The position numbers were made by a program, and so were the translations under genes. A stretch of 64,000 nt of DNA from Pomacea canaliculata (Eukaryota > Mollusca > Gastropoda > Architaenioglossa > Ampullariidae), in contig NC_037591.1 in NCBI RefSeq assembly GCF_003073045.1, positions 29,414,537 to 29,478,536 of the forward strand, written 5' to 3'. The notes below the pieces were generated by a model. The model did not search any database and had not been told where the DNA came from. It saw only the letters and a program-made list of their open reading frames with translations. Shown piece after piece: positions 1 through 13,298 of this stretch (the stretch's first letter is position 1; each line of letters starts with the position of its first letter).

Positions 1-128
1 GTGCATCCAGAAGGGTAGCCTAGTTACATTTTGAAATGGAATAGGTATAACAGCAAGATATTTCTTTTCTCTCCAAGTAGATAGTATTCTGTTTTTCACA
101 TGTTCTGAAAAAGATGCATTTTTTTCAG

Positions 129-1919
129 GCTTATTTGGAGTTTTTCACATCAAGAGAAAATGTAGAAGCACTGAAGACCATTCTGCCAAGCTATCCTCTG
201 GTCAACTATCATATAGTGGACCACAACGTAAGCATATAGTCACCTATATTATTAATCTCTTTGTTTTTTACCATTAGTGTCTTCAGTTTTTAGCTCAGAC
301 ATTCTGGAGGATGACGAATGGCCATGTAAAAGGGTCCACTAAAAGCTGTTTTATGAAATGGTACAGGGAGAGGCAGATTACACCAACTGTGATGAGTCCC
401 AGCCAATTGCTGTCACATGGGGAGTCTTTCCTGGTAAAGAAATTATCCAGCCCACAGTTGTGGATCCTGTGTCTTTCAAATCATGGAAGGTAGATATGGA
501 TAAGTGAGCAAAGATTAATGAAAGCATCTTCACACATACATATATATTCTTAATTTAATGTATAAACAGTGTGTTTTGAGTACCTGTGATTATTGTATCC
601 CCCTGTAGAAGAGATGATGTTTATTGATATCCTTCATACAGTCAGCCATTAGTTAGATGCCTGTTTGTAGTAATCAGGGATATATGAACAAGCATTCTTT
701 AAATTTTAAAGTGCATGTTTATTGCATTTTTGTGTGAAATGCCTTGACCCTATTGTGCATCATGATCATCTTTGCCGCTTTCAGTGCTGATTTTAATGTA
801 TGGACTACAGAAGGAAACTGTTGGTCTCCCTTTTTTTCACCTTGTCCTGTTTGCAACTAGTGCTGTTGAATTTAGTTTCCATGATACTTTTGGTAACTGC
901 TCTTTCGATAATTAACTTTTTGCAGTTTTTATCACAGTCATCATAATTTTTGTTGCTGTAATCTGTTTAGGTCTTCATCCTTAGACTAACCTTTGTTTTT
1001 TCTTTTAATATGTAAGATTATTCTTTGCCTGATAAAACAGGATGAAGCATTTGCCCTGTGGCTTGAGAGCTGGGGCAGTCTGTATGAAGTTGGGTCAAGT
1101 CACACGAAGTTATTGAGGCAATCCATGACAATTATTACCTTGTGAATCTTGTTGACAATGAATTCCCAAAGGAGACATGCCTATGGGAACTGGTGGACAA
1201 GATGCTGACACTTGCTGCAAGTATTGCAGGTATGTGAAAGGAACTGGCTTGTGTTGGCTGGTTCCACTGAGTTTGCCTATGTGTATGTATGGTTGGCTCA
1301 CCTGGGTGGGAAGAAGACATATTTGTGTTTCCTAAAATTTTTATTTTGCTCCATAACAAAGCTTGGCAAAACATTATGTCCCACACAGAAGCATGTCTAC
1401 GAAATAAATATGGGATTTGTGCATGGGAAATATTCTGAGAAATGTTGCCTTAATGTTCTTGCCATAGACTATCTCAGTGTCTTGCCACCCAAGCAGGTCT
1501 TTTTGTTCTGTTTATTAAGACTATTTTGAAGCATCTGCATTACTGAAAAACATCAGAGCATCAGCCTTTTTTTTTTGGACAAAGTGACGAATTTATGTTG
1601 TTTAAGTCATTTCTTGTGTTATAATTTAATTGGGAGTTGGCACAGTACATAGAAACATTGAAGGTCCCAAAACCCAGCCTGCATCTGTAGTTTAGTAAAT
1701 AAATGTTTAAAAATCGAAAATTTTCAGTGGAAGTTGTGTAAAACATCGGTCTTTTATCTTCAAAGCCCAATTTGATATTTGATATTTTCTGTTAGCTCCT
1801 CTATGTAGGTTTTACTTATTGGAATATTTTTTAATAGCTTTTAATTTTTTTTTTTCTTTTCAGGATCCAAGAGCAATTCAACTTCAGAATTGGCATTTTC
1901 AGAATCTCCTCAGAGTTGA
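129..1919 (+). CDS. MTHFR: Methylenetetrahydrofolate reductase, C-terminal exons (5' part off window)
   Basis: Last four coding exons at 129-227, 367-489, 1041-1229 and 1864-1919, all with AG/GT borders. They encode the end of the SAM-binding regulatory domain of MTHFR, the cytosolic flavoenzyme that reduces 5,10-methylene-THF to 5-methyl-THF. Diagnostic stretches are [12 protein letters not shown] in the first exon, [19 protein letters not shown] in the second, and [12 protein letters not shown] followed by [15 protein letters not shown] in the third; each matches vertebrate MTHFR closely. The last exon adds a short Ser-rich tail ending in TGA. Oddity: within exon 1041-1229 the frame changes at about 1105-1110. 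The two halves of the match lie in different frames, as if one base were missing, and the exon is one base short of the length the splice phases need. An assembly indel is more likely than a lost gene, because both flanks are well conserved. The identification is secure. Confidence 0.93.
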
Positions 1920-4890
1920 AATATGAATGCTTCCTATTGGCTAGCTGTACTTTATAGTCTTAGACAGCTGAGGGTTCACCATGCTGTGTTAAAGTTGTTT
2001 TTCTTTACCAAATATTTCTCAGTTTACAAGCAGTGAAGAATTAAAAAAGCATCAAAGGATTTGAACATAAGACTTCCAGATAAAAAAGGAAAAATCTGAG
2101 AAAAAATGCAAAAATAAGTGCGAGAATTAAAAACAATGACAGATGTAGACCAACATAAAATTGTGGGGAGGCTAATACACCAAAGAGAAACAGTTTTGCC
2201 AAGGAGTGATCAAAGCCTTTTAAAGCATGTGAATGGAAATTTATGCATTCGTGCATGTATGTGTGGTGTGCAAGTTTCTTTATTCTACCTGAAAAAAATG
2301 GCAGTTTTTTGGCCAATATTTTGTTGCTTGGATTTAGGCAAGCCAAACAAAAATCAGCTACGGACTATTTATCTCAGAAATTCAGTGTTTCAGTATTTTT
2401 AAAAAATGGCAGCATGCAACATTGATGACAATCTTAATGTGTGGTTAAGAAATATGGAAAACCTGCTCAAGATCCAAGTGCCTTGCACATTTTCAGGTAA
2501 GAAAATCTGTAACCTTTCAGAGAGAGAAAATAGAGACATAATAGTATTTTGCCTGCTGAATGGGGAGAGAAGAGGTGTAATTACAAACCATAAACTTTCT
2601 AGGTATTGACTATTGCTATTTATTACTAAACAAGTAACACTGTAATGTACATACTCAAAATGTTTCCTACTGAAAATGGGAGAAGAAATAGGAAAGAGAC
2701 CTGAATAGTTTTGTTTATGTATAGTTGCAAAGATTTATGAACATACAAAAACCTTGTGATGGGTGATTTAAATTTTATTTAAATGTTTGGTGTGCAAAAA
2801 GGTGGGCCATCTTGATGAATGCAATCTTTCTTTACAAGTTTTGTAAAGCTGAAACTGGCTGGAGTACTGTGATCCATTTTGTTGCAAATATGAGAAATTG
2901 TCAGTAGAAAGTAATGTGGGAGTACTGCAATAAGTATAAATGTGATGTCTGTATACATAATGCTTTTTGACAGTTTGTTTTGTAGTTCAAATCTTTGCTA
3001 CAGGGCAGGATAAATACATCATGCTGCAAACCAAGTGAATAAATATTTTTGGTTTTTGTACATTCTTCATGATAAAGAAGTAGTAACATCCAAGTTTGAA
3101 CAACGTATAATATTTTTACAATTAATTTGTTTTGGCCACTTAGCTACTACATATTTTTCTTTGCAAATGTTGGTTTCGCTTAATACGGACTCATATTTTT
3201 AAGGAGGTAATTCAGGTAATCGTAATTCATTTCCCTCTTCAGCTTTTTCTCCCCATGTCCCACTATTGATGAGCTGACAAGCCACAATGTGTTGCACAGT
3301 TTGCATTTCTGAAAGTAAATGGCTTCAGATAGTCCCTGTACAATTCTTATCTGTTAAATGGCATAAAATTTTGTGAATCTTGCAAAATGCAGTTGGAATG
3401 ACACATGGCCTTAACTAAATGTTCCTTTTGCAATTGTAGCACAGTATTTTCTGTTTATACAGGAGACGATTTCTTATCAAAATCTGCTTTCATTACAAAA
3501 TCCAGTTAGCAATTTATACATTTTTTTCATGTTAACTTGGCTGTTCTGTTTATAGCTGATGGCATATTTTTGAATTTGATAATACTCATTGAATACAAAT
3601 ATCTGCAGGTGGTATGCAAGATACTATGCTATATTTATGTTTTATGGACAGTGCCTCAATGAGGTCTTCAGAAGTCAGGAGAAATATGATGCCTACTTAT
3701 ACATTAGATTAAGATAGTTATACACACCAGAGCGAGTTACCGGTAAAAGAGATTGATCTTATATTTAAAAAGAAAATTTGCTAGGGATCTAAGAGCTGTG
3801 ATCTCAAAGTTATGGTTGTGTTGGGAGAAACAAAATTTGAACCAGGCTAGCCTTTATACAGTATTGTGCATTTGGACTTCCAGTATGAAATATTTTCTTC
3901 TTGTGAAATAATTTTATCTACTTAGCATTTTAAATGCATTTTTTTTTTTTTGGTCAATTCAGAAACTGCAGACTTGTGAGAAAAAGATAAACCAAAATGT
4001 GATTTTTAAAAGCAACTTAAGATACATGTAATAAAGATGCCAGGTTTCTTGTTTCCAAATGAGTTGGATGTATTTTTTCCTGTACAAAACAAATGTTTCA
4101 TGGTATAGTGATATTTGATTTATTCAATTTGCAGTCACTACTTTTCTTATAGCAATGTATTCAAATTTGCTTCTATGATTGATGGACTCATGGAAAGTCT
4201 CATAAACTAGATTTTTGCAGTATTGAAAAAATAATTTATAAACCAACATGAAAATGCTAATGAGTTTTAGATGAGGAGGCTGTTCATGTCAAACCTGCAT
4301 CCACTTCTCCTCAGAACAAGTGGCAAAGACCTCACACTGCCGGTAAGAAGTACAAGCCAAGCTATGCATACACAGATGAGTGTGTCATTTGACAACTTAA
4401 CAGCCCCACCACTCAAACATACATTGTGCATCTATACAGAAGACATAAAGATGAAATTTGCCACTCAAAGCAGGAGAAGATCAGTGCACAGGTTATTTGC
4501 AAATGAAAAAAAATAAATCCTGAAAGTCTCTGTAGCTATGCAGTAGAACACTGTTTACTTCAAGTCCTTCTCAAAACTAGAGTATGCTCAGTGCCAAAAG
4601 TTTAAATACTTTTTGAAATTTCATACATATTGTGAATTCACATCTGATAAGAAACAAGAAAAACGGTTCATCTGAGCCATGTATGCTTATTAATTGATAC
4701 AGCCATTCAGCTCATGACCTTAATACAAGGTCAAGATGTTTGATAACTTGGTCAGAAATATATATTTTTTTTGTGTGCAACTTTTCATGCATAATATATG
4801 ATTTATGAGGTGAAAGTCATGAAAGCCTGTGTAGCTTACTTGTATTCTATAAAGCATTTAAAAGTTGGAGGAAGAGAGTGACAATGTCTG
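1920..4890. other. MTHFR 3' UTR and AT-rich non-coding DNA
   Basis: No spliced or conserved coding signal is seen. Several plus-strand AATAAA-like hexamers occur (near 3037, 4031 and 4510), any of which could end the MTHFR transcript; I cannot choose between them. Short open frames here have no recognisable motif. Homopolymer T and A runs are common. Confidence 0.5.
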
Positions 4891-7800
4891 TACATTTCTA
4901 AAACTTTATTTTCTGGATTCACAGACATTATACAAACACCTATCAGTCTAAGAACAAAGCATGGAAACGGTTACATACAACACAAAATAACATCAAACAG
5001 GAACACTGTCAAAAATTTTTTTAATCTAATCGTCTGATTGCAAAGGAATGCTGAAACTAAAAAAGCTGTTTTTCACATACTCCACAAATTACAACCCTGT
5101 AAAATCCACATGGCTGAGGCCATCAGGCAAATGTGTCTACATATCATGTCAAGCTTTTCTTACCTATAAATAAAAGGTTAAAAGCTTATATGTTCTGACT
5201 AATTAACTTATTAATTTACTGATTTTGAAGGTGACAAAACTGTTTCAAGAATCTAACCACAAAGATCAGTTTTATAACTTGTATTAAGTTTCACAACTTC
5301 ATAATAAACTAGCATGACTAACGGGAAGAAAACAATACTTCAAGATCACAGAATTACATAATGTGCATGCAAAAAACCAAGAAAAGTGGTTAATACAATG
5401 ATACCCATGTGGTGCAGCATAATCAAATCAATCCAGCTGTCAGAAATTGGTACTCAACTCTATAGACAGTTTGACAGAGGTTAAATAGCAAAGCAAGAAT
5501 TGGGCACCACACAAAAATCCTGGCCCCCCCAAAAAAATGGTCTCCAACATCTCACCCCACAAACCTTTAAAAAATATGAAGACAACCTTTACAAGGAAAA
5601 ACCACTGCAAGTATATCACCATATGGACTGTACTTTTCGAACTAAAAATCTAGAAGTAAACCTGCTATTAGACTGTGTAAGAGCATGCATTAAACAATAT
5701 TAATGATGCCTGTTAAGATACATCTTTTTAAAAAAAAAAAACTATAGTTGAAAACATCTTAGTTACCACCAACTCCATGTAGATATGCAACATCCCACCA
5801 ATAACAGTATGTTTTGTTCAATGTTTCCACTCCTGATCAGCTCTGCTATTTCATGCCTATATCGCTGTTCTTATGTTGTCAAGTAGATTAGCTATAAAAT
5901 ATGATTTCACAATTTCTAGCAGATGGTAAAAGTAAGCATTTGCAACACAGAAGCTCATGTAGGAAACCAAAAATCTTAATCCTTCCCAAACTCTTCTTTT
6001 TCAAGAGAATAATTACCCTGCCACAGAAAGCAGACTGTAATTGTAGTTCACAGATTCTGAATACATCTATTTGAGTTTTGCACAAGTTTAAAACCTGAGA
6101 AAGAGACTATATTGAAAATCAGGTAAGATTAACAAAAGTAGACAACATTTACTGTCATATTTAAAGCACCTTTTTAACAGAACCTTCAGATAACTATTTC
6201 ACCTAGTGAAAGTAGTATCCATAACAGTAAAATATTTGCAAACAAAAAAAAAATACAATTATTTTTACAGTCCATCTTCCACAAACACAAGGGTAAAAAG
6301 ACCATTAATCCAGTCACATGGACACACACACACAAACATTTTCTCTCTAAATCATAAATTACTTTAATAGAAACAATTCATGTCTTGCTATAAAATAGAG
6401 ATTTTCACCTGTGGTTTGCACTACTGACAATAATACTGAAGGTGTGAAACGTGCACGCAACAAAATTTTAATGAGGGTGACAATGCACACATTTATGCAG
6501 ATACAAACAGTAAGAATGTTTTTACCACACATGGCCTCATTCCCCCGAACATCCTCTCATCCCTTTAATTTAAAAAAACATAATTCACTCACAAAACAGC
6601 ATTAAATCCACAATCCCTCAACAGACATGCTGCCATGAATTTTCTCACTTTCTTGTTTCCAGCAGTGTCTTAAATGGCTTTGCGATGACTGAACTGGGCA
6701 GAACCAGCAGCAAAGAAAGGCAATTTTAAACAGATACTGTTCATAAAGTCTTATGTTCATGCTTACAATTTTAAAAATAAAAGAATTTAGTGTTTTGAAT
6801 TTAAAATGAATGGACTAGGTATTTTGAAGTTGGGCTGCCAAACTGCATTTTCCTCATGAAAAAAAAATTAAGCATGCATATGACTTCAGAACACAAAAAT
6901 GAATATTTGTTCTTAAGCAGAACTGTAAAACAGAAAACTACTAAGCAAATTACTTACAATAAAGCTTCCATTTTGTACCCTTGTACCTTATATAAAATGT
7001 TTTCATAAGATTTTGAGCAGAAGCAAGATCCCTAAAAGTTATTGTATTGATAAAGTTAATAACTGGCATAATATCATAAGAATAGTCCTGAAAGACAATG
7101 ATGAAAATAAGGAAAAATGTTAGTTATTTGCAACAATAATAACTTTTTCTTCCCTTGCAGGAACTGTAAATGGAAGACAGTTACAGGCACACATTTGTGA
7201 CTACCTTACGGAATAAGAATATTTTATTAAGAAAGAATATGAGATGTTAATGGCATGCAAAAAGCACCCTTTCATTTGTATTCCATAAAGCTTTCTAAAA
7301 GCTTAATATATACCTCTCCTTTTACTCCTGAGTTCTGAGCAATATAGGCTTTAACATCAGTTTTCTTATTTACCTAAAGGGAATGTAAAACAAATTTTTT
7401 CTCTTAAATAACCATTGGAAAGTTCCATTAAATGCTTATTCAAGATAAAAGTCGGTGACAAATCACTAAAACAGTCGTGTAATTAAATTATCATAATAAT
7501 GAATGCTGGCTTTTTCAAACTTTTTGTGGGAAAAACAAGCACATTGTTCAACTTTAGTTCTAATTTTTATCCCACTGAACACCACAGCCAATCTGACACC
7601 AACGAAAGCTTGAACAGCAAACCTTATTTTGTGACATAACAGAAAATGCTCTCTTTGCAAGTTGCTGTAGAAAACTGTAATGTGAAAAGGTTTGTATCTT
7701 GTCAAAGGAAAGCAATTATTCACTAAGACTAGATGGCAATTTGTAATGAACCTAGTCATTCAAAAAATAATTTTGCTCTTCAGTTATCAGGCATGTCCTG

Positions 7801-8717
7801 TGGAGAGAGTTTCATTAACTTCTAGTGTGCTGCCAATTCTGTATACATGTATGCATGACCAACAGATTGATGCTGTTCTTCGTTGTTTTGGCCGTGCTAC
7901 TTCTGAACACTAATGTGTGCAAATGAATGTAGATCATATGCAAACCATGATTGTATGAAGGTCTATTTATATATAGCAGGTACTGTTGATTATTGTGCTT
8001 TAATATAGAGCTACTTTTAATTGCCCTCTGGGATAAATAAAATCTTTGACATTAATTTGTAAACTATCTTAAGATGGCAGTTGCAGTTTGCCTGGAATAT
8101 GCATTTCCTTATTAACTCATTCAATATGCATTGACACAACTGAGCGATAGCTATGACAATGTTTGCATTTGTGGGTGCAAACTGTACAGAAAAAGTTTTA
8201 AAAAATGTTAATTTTGACAAAAATATGCATTATGCAAAGCATTTTTTTAAACTGGTTCTTTACATATGCATATATAACACGGTGAGATTAGTTGTAGTTT
8301 GTGTTTTCTGATCAGCTTAATTGATGTTTTTAAACATTTAATCCAAACAGCAACCATCTGCCAAATATGCATACATGCTACTACACAACACATGCACTAC
8401 TATAATATACCTTCATATAATCATATATGTAAAGTATTCAGCAACAAGAAGACAGTTAATTGTGTGTGTAAACACTTAAGTAATCTTAATCTCATTCTTG
8501 TACATCACAATCGTTAGACACCTACCAGTTCCTTTTACTTTTAGGAAGACCAAGACTTGATACTTCTGACTTACTCTTCCAACACAATGAAAAAATTAGT
8601 CAGAAACAATTTAGATCTTACTTGCTCCATCTTGATGTTATGTTTGATGACAATGTGCTGAAATGTGCAGCAATGCTAGAATGAGCAGGCTGTCAATGAA
8701 TGAACTATCTTATCTCT
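4891..8717. other. AT-rich non-coding stretch, probably partly 3' UTR of the minus-strand gene
   Basis: No exon with splice borders and recognisable protein was found on either strand. Minus-strand AATAAA hexamers (TTTATT on the plus strand) occur at about 4906 and 7214 and could serve the gene ending at 8718. A LINE-like 3' tail lies at about 8018-8047 and is listed separately. Confidence 0.45.
8018..8047 (+). mobile_element. LINE/SINE 3' tail fragment (CR1/L2-like)
   Basis: A short segment reading TTGCCCTCTGGGATAAATAA followed by AT-rich sequence. Nearly the same string appears, inverted, at 30843-30920 with a (TCTTA)n tail. A conserved 3' end plus a microsatellite tail is characteristic of CR1/L2-type LINEs and the SINEs they mobilise. 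Only the tail is recognisable, so the family is approximate. Confidence 0.4.
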
Positions 8718-11700
8718 CTAGCTAGTACCCACTACCTTCCCATTCAAATACTCTCGCAGCTTCAATCTTGACCTGTGCAAAGGGTCACTCACATTTTTAG
8801 CTGCGAGCCTATCATCAATAAGATTGCCAAACACAGTCTCTTTTGATGCATAGCCTCGCTCATCATATTCAAACACTTGTCCCAGGATGACATTCAGTGC
8901 AGACATGTCATAGTAATGGCAGCCAGAATACAGAAAAAGAGGTTTGCGGAAAAAGTTGCAGCCAGCATTCTGTGCCCCAGTTGGGTTGATGCATCCTTCC
9001 AGAAGGGCACACTTAACCCATGGCAACATGATCTGAAGGGGGAAAAAAATGTGACAGGTGAAAAACACTTTCAATGTATTCATTATATTATAAAGTTTTT
9101 ACTTCAGACACTACCTTTACATCTGCTCCCTTGACTGACAGGACTGTTTTGACAGAGAGGATGATGTTAGCAAAGCACGACTTAATAACCATATTCAAAA
9201 CAAACATTCACAGCTTGTTTAGTTAGTTTGTTCCTTGTTACTCCTCGAGGAGCATAGGGCCGCAAAACCTCGCCAGCAGACCCAGCTTTGGGCAGCACCC
9301 CTCAGTTGGGCACATGAGTTGTTAGCCCAAAGCAAAACCCCAACCTGGAGGGCCAAGGTGCAACATTTTAATCTGACCTCTTCCCCTGACAAACCTGTCT
9401 GTATTGGTTAGACCTGCCAGGAGCACAAGGCTCATGCAGACATAGCTCTGTGGATTCGACAAAGCAGCGTAAGCCACCATACCACTAGGTAAGTTGCACC
9501 AACTGGTGGTGAACAGTAAGCTAAGTCAGAGAGTTTTAAGCTGTTTATTTTTTTTTTAATATCAGCTTTTTATAATTTACCTATAACAGCCAATAAATGT
9601 TAACATAGAATTTCTTTTGCAGCAATAATAAACCCCTTTTAATTAGAAATCAGTAACTGGCTTAGCATATTTATTTACAGACAATGTAGAAAATGACTAT
9701 ATGAATTTTTAGTTTTAATTTTTCTTTAATTAAAACATTCGTTTAAGGAATTTCTAATTTAATATCTAGTGACATGTAAAATTTAATTTTTTTTAATGTT
9801 CACTTATGTTGTGTCTTAATGTCATATCTGACATTATCTGCAGTGCCTGGGAAATGCAACTTTTTTTTTCTCTGTCCAATAGCTATCCAACCAATGGGAA
9901 AATTGATATATTTGATAGTTGTTTAGTCAACATCTAAGGCTACATTCCGGCGATCTAGTCCAGTTCTTTATATGTTGTCTCAACAAAGTTCAAAACTACT
10001 CAAGCTTTACATTAAAAAGTCTTGCTTTATGAGAACGCAAAAATTGCCCTACTACATGAACTGCCTAACAACGAACCTATACGACGATTTTCTTCATTCT
10101 TTAAACATCTTGTCTCATGAGAATTATAATGATGCTTACCTTGTTTTTTACATCAGGTTTGCCATATATCACAATATGAGATGTCTCTACTGCACGGTGG
10201 AAATAATAGGAGCTCTGTTTAGTCTCAAAGTAATCAAACATCTTGGGATGGGTAATGGCTGAGGTGGGGTCTTCAATAGTCCAGGCAGCAAGCCCTGTTT
10301 CTTTGGCCTGCACCACTATTGGTGTCCAGTTGCCTGGAAGGAAATATTCCGCTTCATCTGCCCAAATGACTGCGTTGTAGGTGTTCAGCATTTCCTGCAT
10401 AAATGTTTCAAGACAAGTTTTAATTTGTGTAAAACAACTCAACTAAGTTCATGCATGAGTTTGTTTTAAAGAATTTATGATTTCATTTAGTGTGTAATCA
10501 GCACAATTTATGAAAGGATTTAAGCTAAAATAATGTAGATACATTCATAAAAAGTTGTATGGCTTTTACACAAATGGAAACCAAGGTACCCATGTATGCC
10601 TGCATAATTCTGAAGCAAGAGTTACATTTTGCTTTAATTATCTAAATAGTATGCATGTACATGACTGTGTTTTTATAAAGACTAACTTGTGCAGCTTTAT
10701 ATAGACACACACACATTTAGTAGAGCACAATAATGACATTTATGCAAAAAAAGAATATGCAGGCCTGCATTCAGTTACCTTTTAATAATTTTTTTCTTTA
10801 ATTTCCATAATCAAACAAAGGTATCTTTTAAGGCACATCTGCTAGTATGATTAAGTCATCTAAGGATCCAGCCTTACTTGTATACATATAGGGCGATAAC
10901 TCTTGATGGAAAGTTCAGCCACGTGGGAAGGATACTTCTGGAAGTCAAATACTTGAACCACACAGTTCCATGAGCTGTTGCAATACTTTTTGAGCTAAAA
11001 TTTAAGGGAAAAAAGTGTTTTTTTCTAAACTTATATTCTATTTAATGATAATGTAAGGTTTTTGTCTGAGACATTCATGGTAGACATTTCTTTAAAAAAT
11101 GAAAATTGCAGTAAAAACAATGAAAACAAGCAGAATCAAAAGTACATTTTATGTATGATACAATTTAACATTATTTGAAATTTATACATAGATATATAAA
11201 TTACAGAGCAAGGCAAAGGATGTCAAACTTAATGTTAAAGTTTCTTAGAAGTGATTAACATTAAAAATACTACAATTTTAATATTATGATCAACAATAGC
11301 TTACACCACTTCAAAATGCTATGTACAGATGACATGTTTCTTGTGCAATGAAAAATACCTACCACAATTAAAAATACTTAAATGTGTTTAGTTCATTAGC
11401 TAAGTGATGCTTCGGCTTTGATTTTAGCACCCATTGCAATGTCTATGCTTTTGTTATTCTGTTTCCCTACATGCTGGATTTCTTTCTGTGACCATACCAC
11501 TTTACTTGATGACCACAGTCATAAAAAAAAAAAAAACCAACACTACTTCAGTTTTTACTCAGCTTCTACATATATAGTTATGCCCCTTTCTCTGCCAGAC
11601 AGGTGGTGTTTACCAGTATTTTTATCACCCATGCTGGTCTGTGTATAATTATGATCTTTCTTACTTACTGGAATAAATTTCTGCATTTCAGTTTACATAT

Positions 11701-13298
11701 TTACAGATTTGTTTTATTTCTTGCTACATTTTCAGCATTTTAATTTTTCTGGATCCACAAAAATGTTGTGGCTTTGATCTAATTTAGTAAATGGTCCTCA
11801 TTATTTGTATTTCTTTTCATTTCACAGAAACATATTTTTATTAGGTTTAACCCCAGTTATGTAAACAGCCTGGTCCTTTTCTGGAATTCTGCATCATAAG
11901 TTGTATATTATTATTGTCATCATTATCGTCATTTTTTAGAGAATAAAATTCTCAAAATTCTAAGCAAATGACCCCCAAATTGCTGTTTGAGAGATATGAG
12001 CCTTCAAGCATCCACTTCTTCCTACATGTCTTGCCTGAAGATGAATATGCCTCATTAACATACACTCCCAGTGATTGTAGCCTTGACAACATTGACATTT
12101 CTATGTTTTAACATGGCATTTTGGATCTGACCCCCTGTGTTTCTTGATGATTAAAAACTTTGTCCCATGAGCAGATGGTATGTGCATGGAAAGAAAGTGA
12201 CAGCGAAGGAGTAATTCCCACAGCTGGAAAAGTAAAAATGTGAACCCGTATCCTTGACCTTAAAAATTAATATCTGTTATTTTTTAACACCAAAATATAA
12301 ACCTGGTCATCCTAAGCTTTCTTGAACACTTGTTCTCACTTAAGCATTTGGTTAAACAACTGGCTACTCACCAAAGCTCCCTCTTGCTGGGACAGTCCAA
12401 GGTCATACATGACCAGTCTGTAACCTGCCATGTTCTTGCGAACAGACTCCATAAATTCAACAGCATCTTGAAACTTTTCTGGCTCAACACTGCTACCAAC
12501 AACCAGTGTATATTCTGACTTTGAAGGTTCAACCCCTTCATTACTCTGAGTCTGAGAGTTAAGGCCAAGGTGGGCCAAGTAGATGGGATCTATGGTTAAT
12601 TGGTGTTTGACCTGTCAATGTAGAAAAAAGATTAAAAAAAGCATGAGACCTTGAATAAGATTTTCTTAACAGGATTTAAACAACAGAAAAAAAGAAAGAA
12701 GCATATGCTAAACTACATAAAAGTGGTAATTTTAATACTATCCTTAAAGAAATTGAAATACTATGCTTTAAAACAAGTTCTACATTGTACAACACCACCA
12801 CTTTTATGTGAAATTTAGTCCCAGAAGCAATGAAAATTGAATCTACAGTCAACTCTCAAAATCTCTGAAAACTGAAATAGTACTAAACCAGGACATGAAA
12901 CTGACAGTCACTTCTTAATCGTCAATTGCAAATACTGTTAAGTATAAACACACTTTTTCTTTTTTTTAAAAAAAAAAACTGTTTAATACATAATTTATGA
13001 ATCTTCAGAACACTCATTTTCATATTTCATATAGCAGACAGTTTAGGATAGCCTTTTTAACGGCTGAATTGGTAAAAAGTATGAACAGTACCCGTATCTG
13101 AATGTTGCTGGGTAAGTTCTTGATTCCTTTGTGAGTTTTTGTCACAATATTTTGGAATGTAGGGGATGGAAAACTGATGAGCCATAAGGAACCACTGGTC
13201 ACCACAATGAAGCCAATAACGATATAGAAGTTTTTTGTCTTCATCCGATCAACAACACTTGATTTTTTCATCAGTGATTGTACAATACGACGAAGCAT
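8718..13298 (-). CDS. DUF1647-like type II membrane protein, putative glycosyltransferase-like
   Basis: Five exons in transcript order: 13298-13092, 12611-12372, 10994-10878, 10394-10140 and 9032-8718. All introns are phase 0 with GT-AG borders. They join into a 377-residue open frame; a stop lies just upstream of the ATG in frame. Residues about 25-44 form one hydrophobic segment after a basic N-terminus, as in a type II Golgi/ER signal anchor. The lumenal part contains YDLGLS, FDFQKYPSHV, an NAVIWAD motif, THPKMFDYF, IMLPWVKCALLEGCI with GAQNAGCNF, and YSGCHYYD...NVILG. From memory this order resembles the DUF1647 family of nematode and lophotrochozoan proteins. The WAD segment recalls the acidic metal-binding motif of glycosyltransferases, but no activity is shown. 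A 5' UTR exon is likely, with an acceptor near 13362 and a donor near 13962. The gene model is strong; the family name is moderate. Confidence 0.75.
9236..9540. repeat. Possible interspersed repeat inside an intron of the DUF1647-like gene
   Basis: A roughly 300-bp island, G+C-richer than the flanking AT-rich intron, starts near a small palindrome (CTCCTCGAGGAG at 9241) and contains many CA/TG dinucleotides and no open frame. Its composition contrast and sharp edges suggest an inserted element. I see no second copy in this window and cannot name a family. Confidence 0.3.

Noticed and set aside
4271-4516. 81-residue plus-strand frame downstream of MTHFR
   Set aside because: No motif or homologue is recognised; it lies in AT-rich putative 3' UTR.
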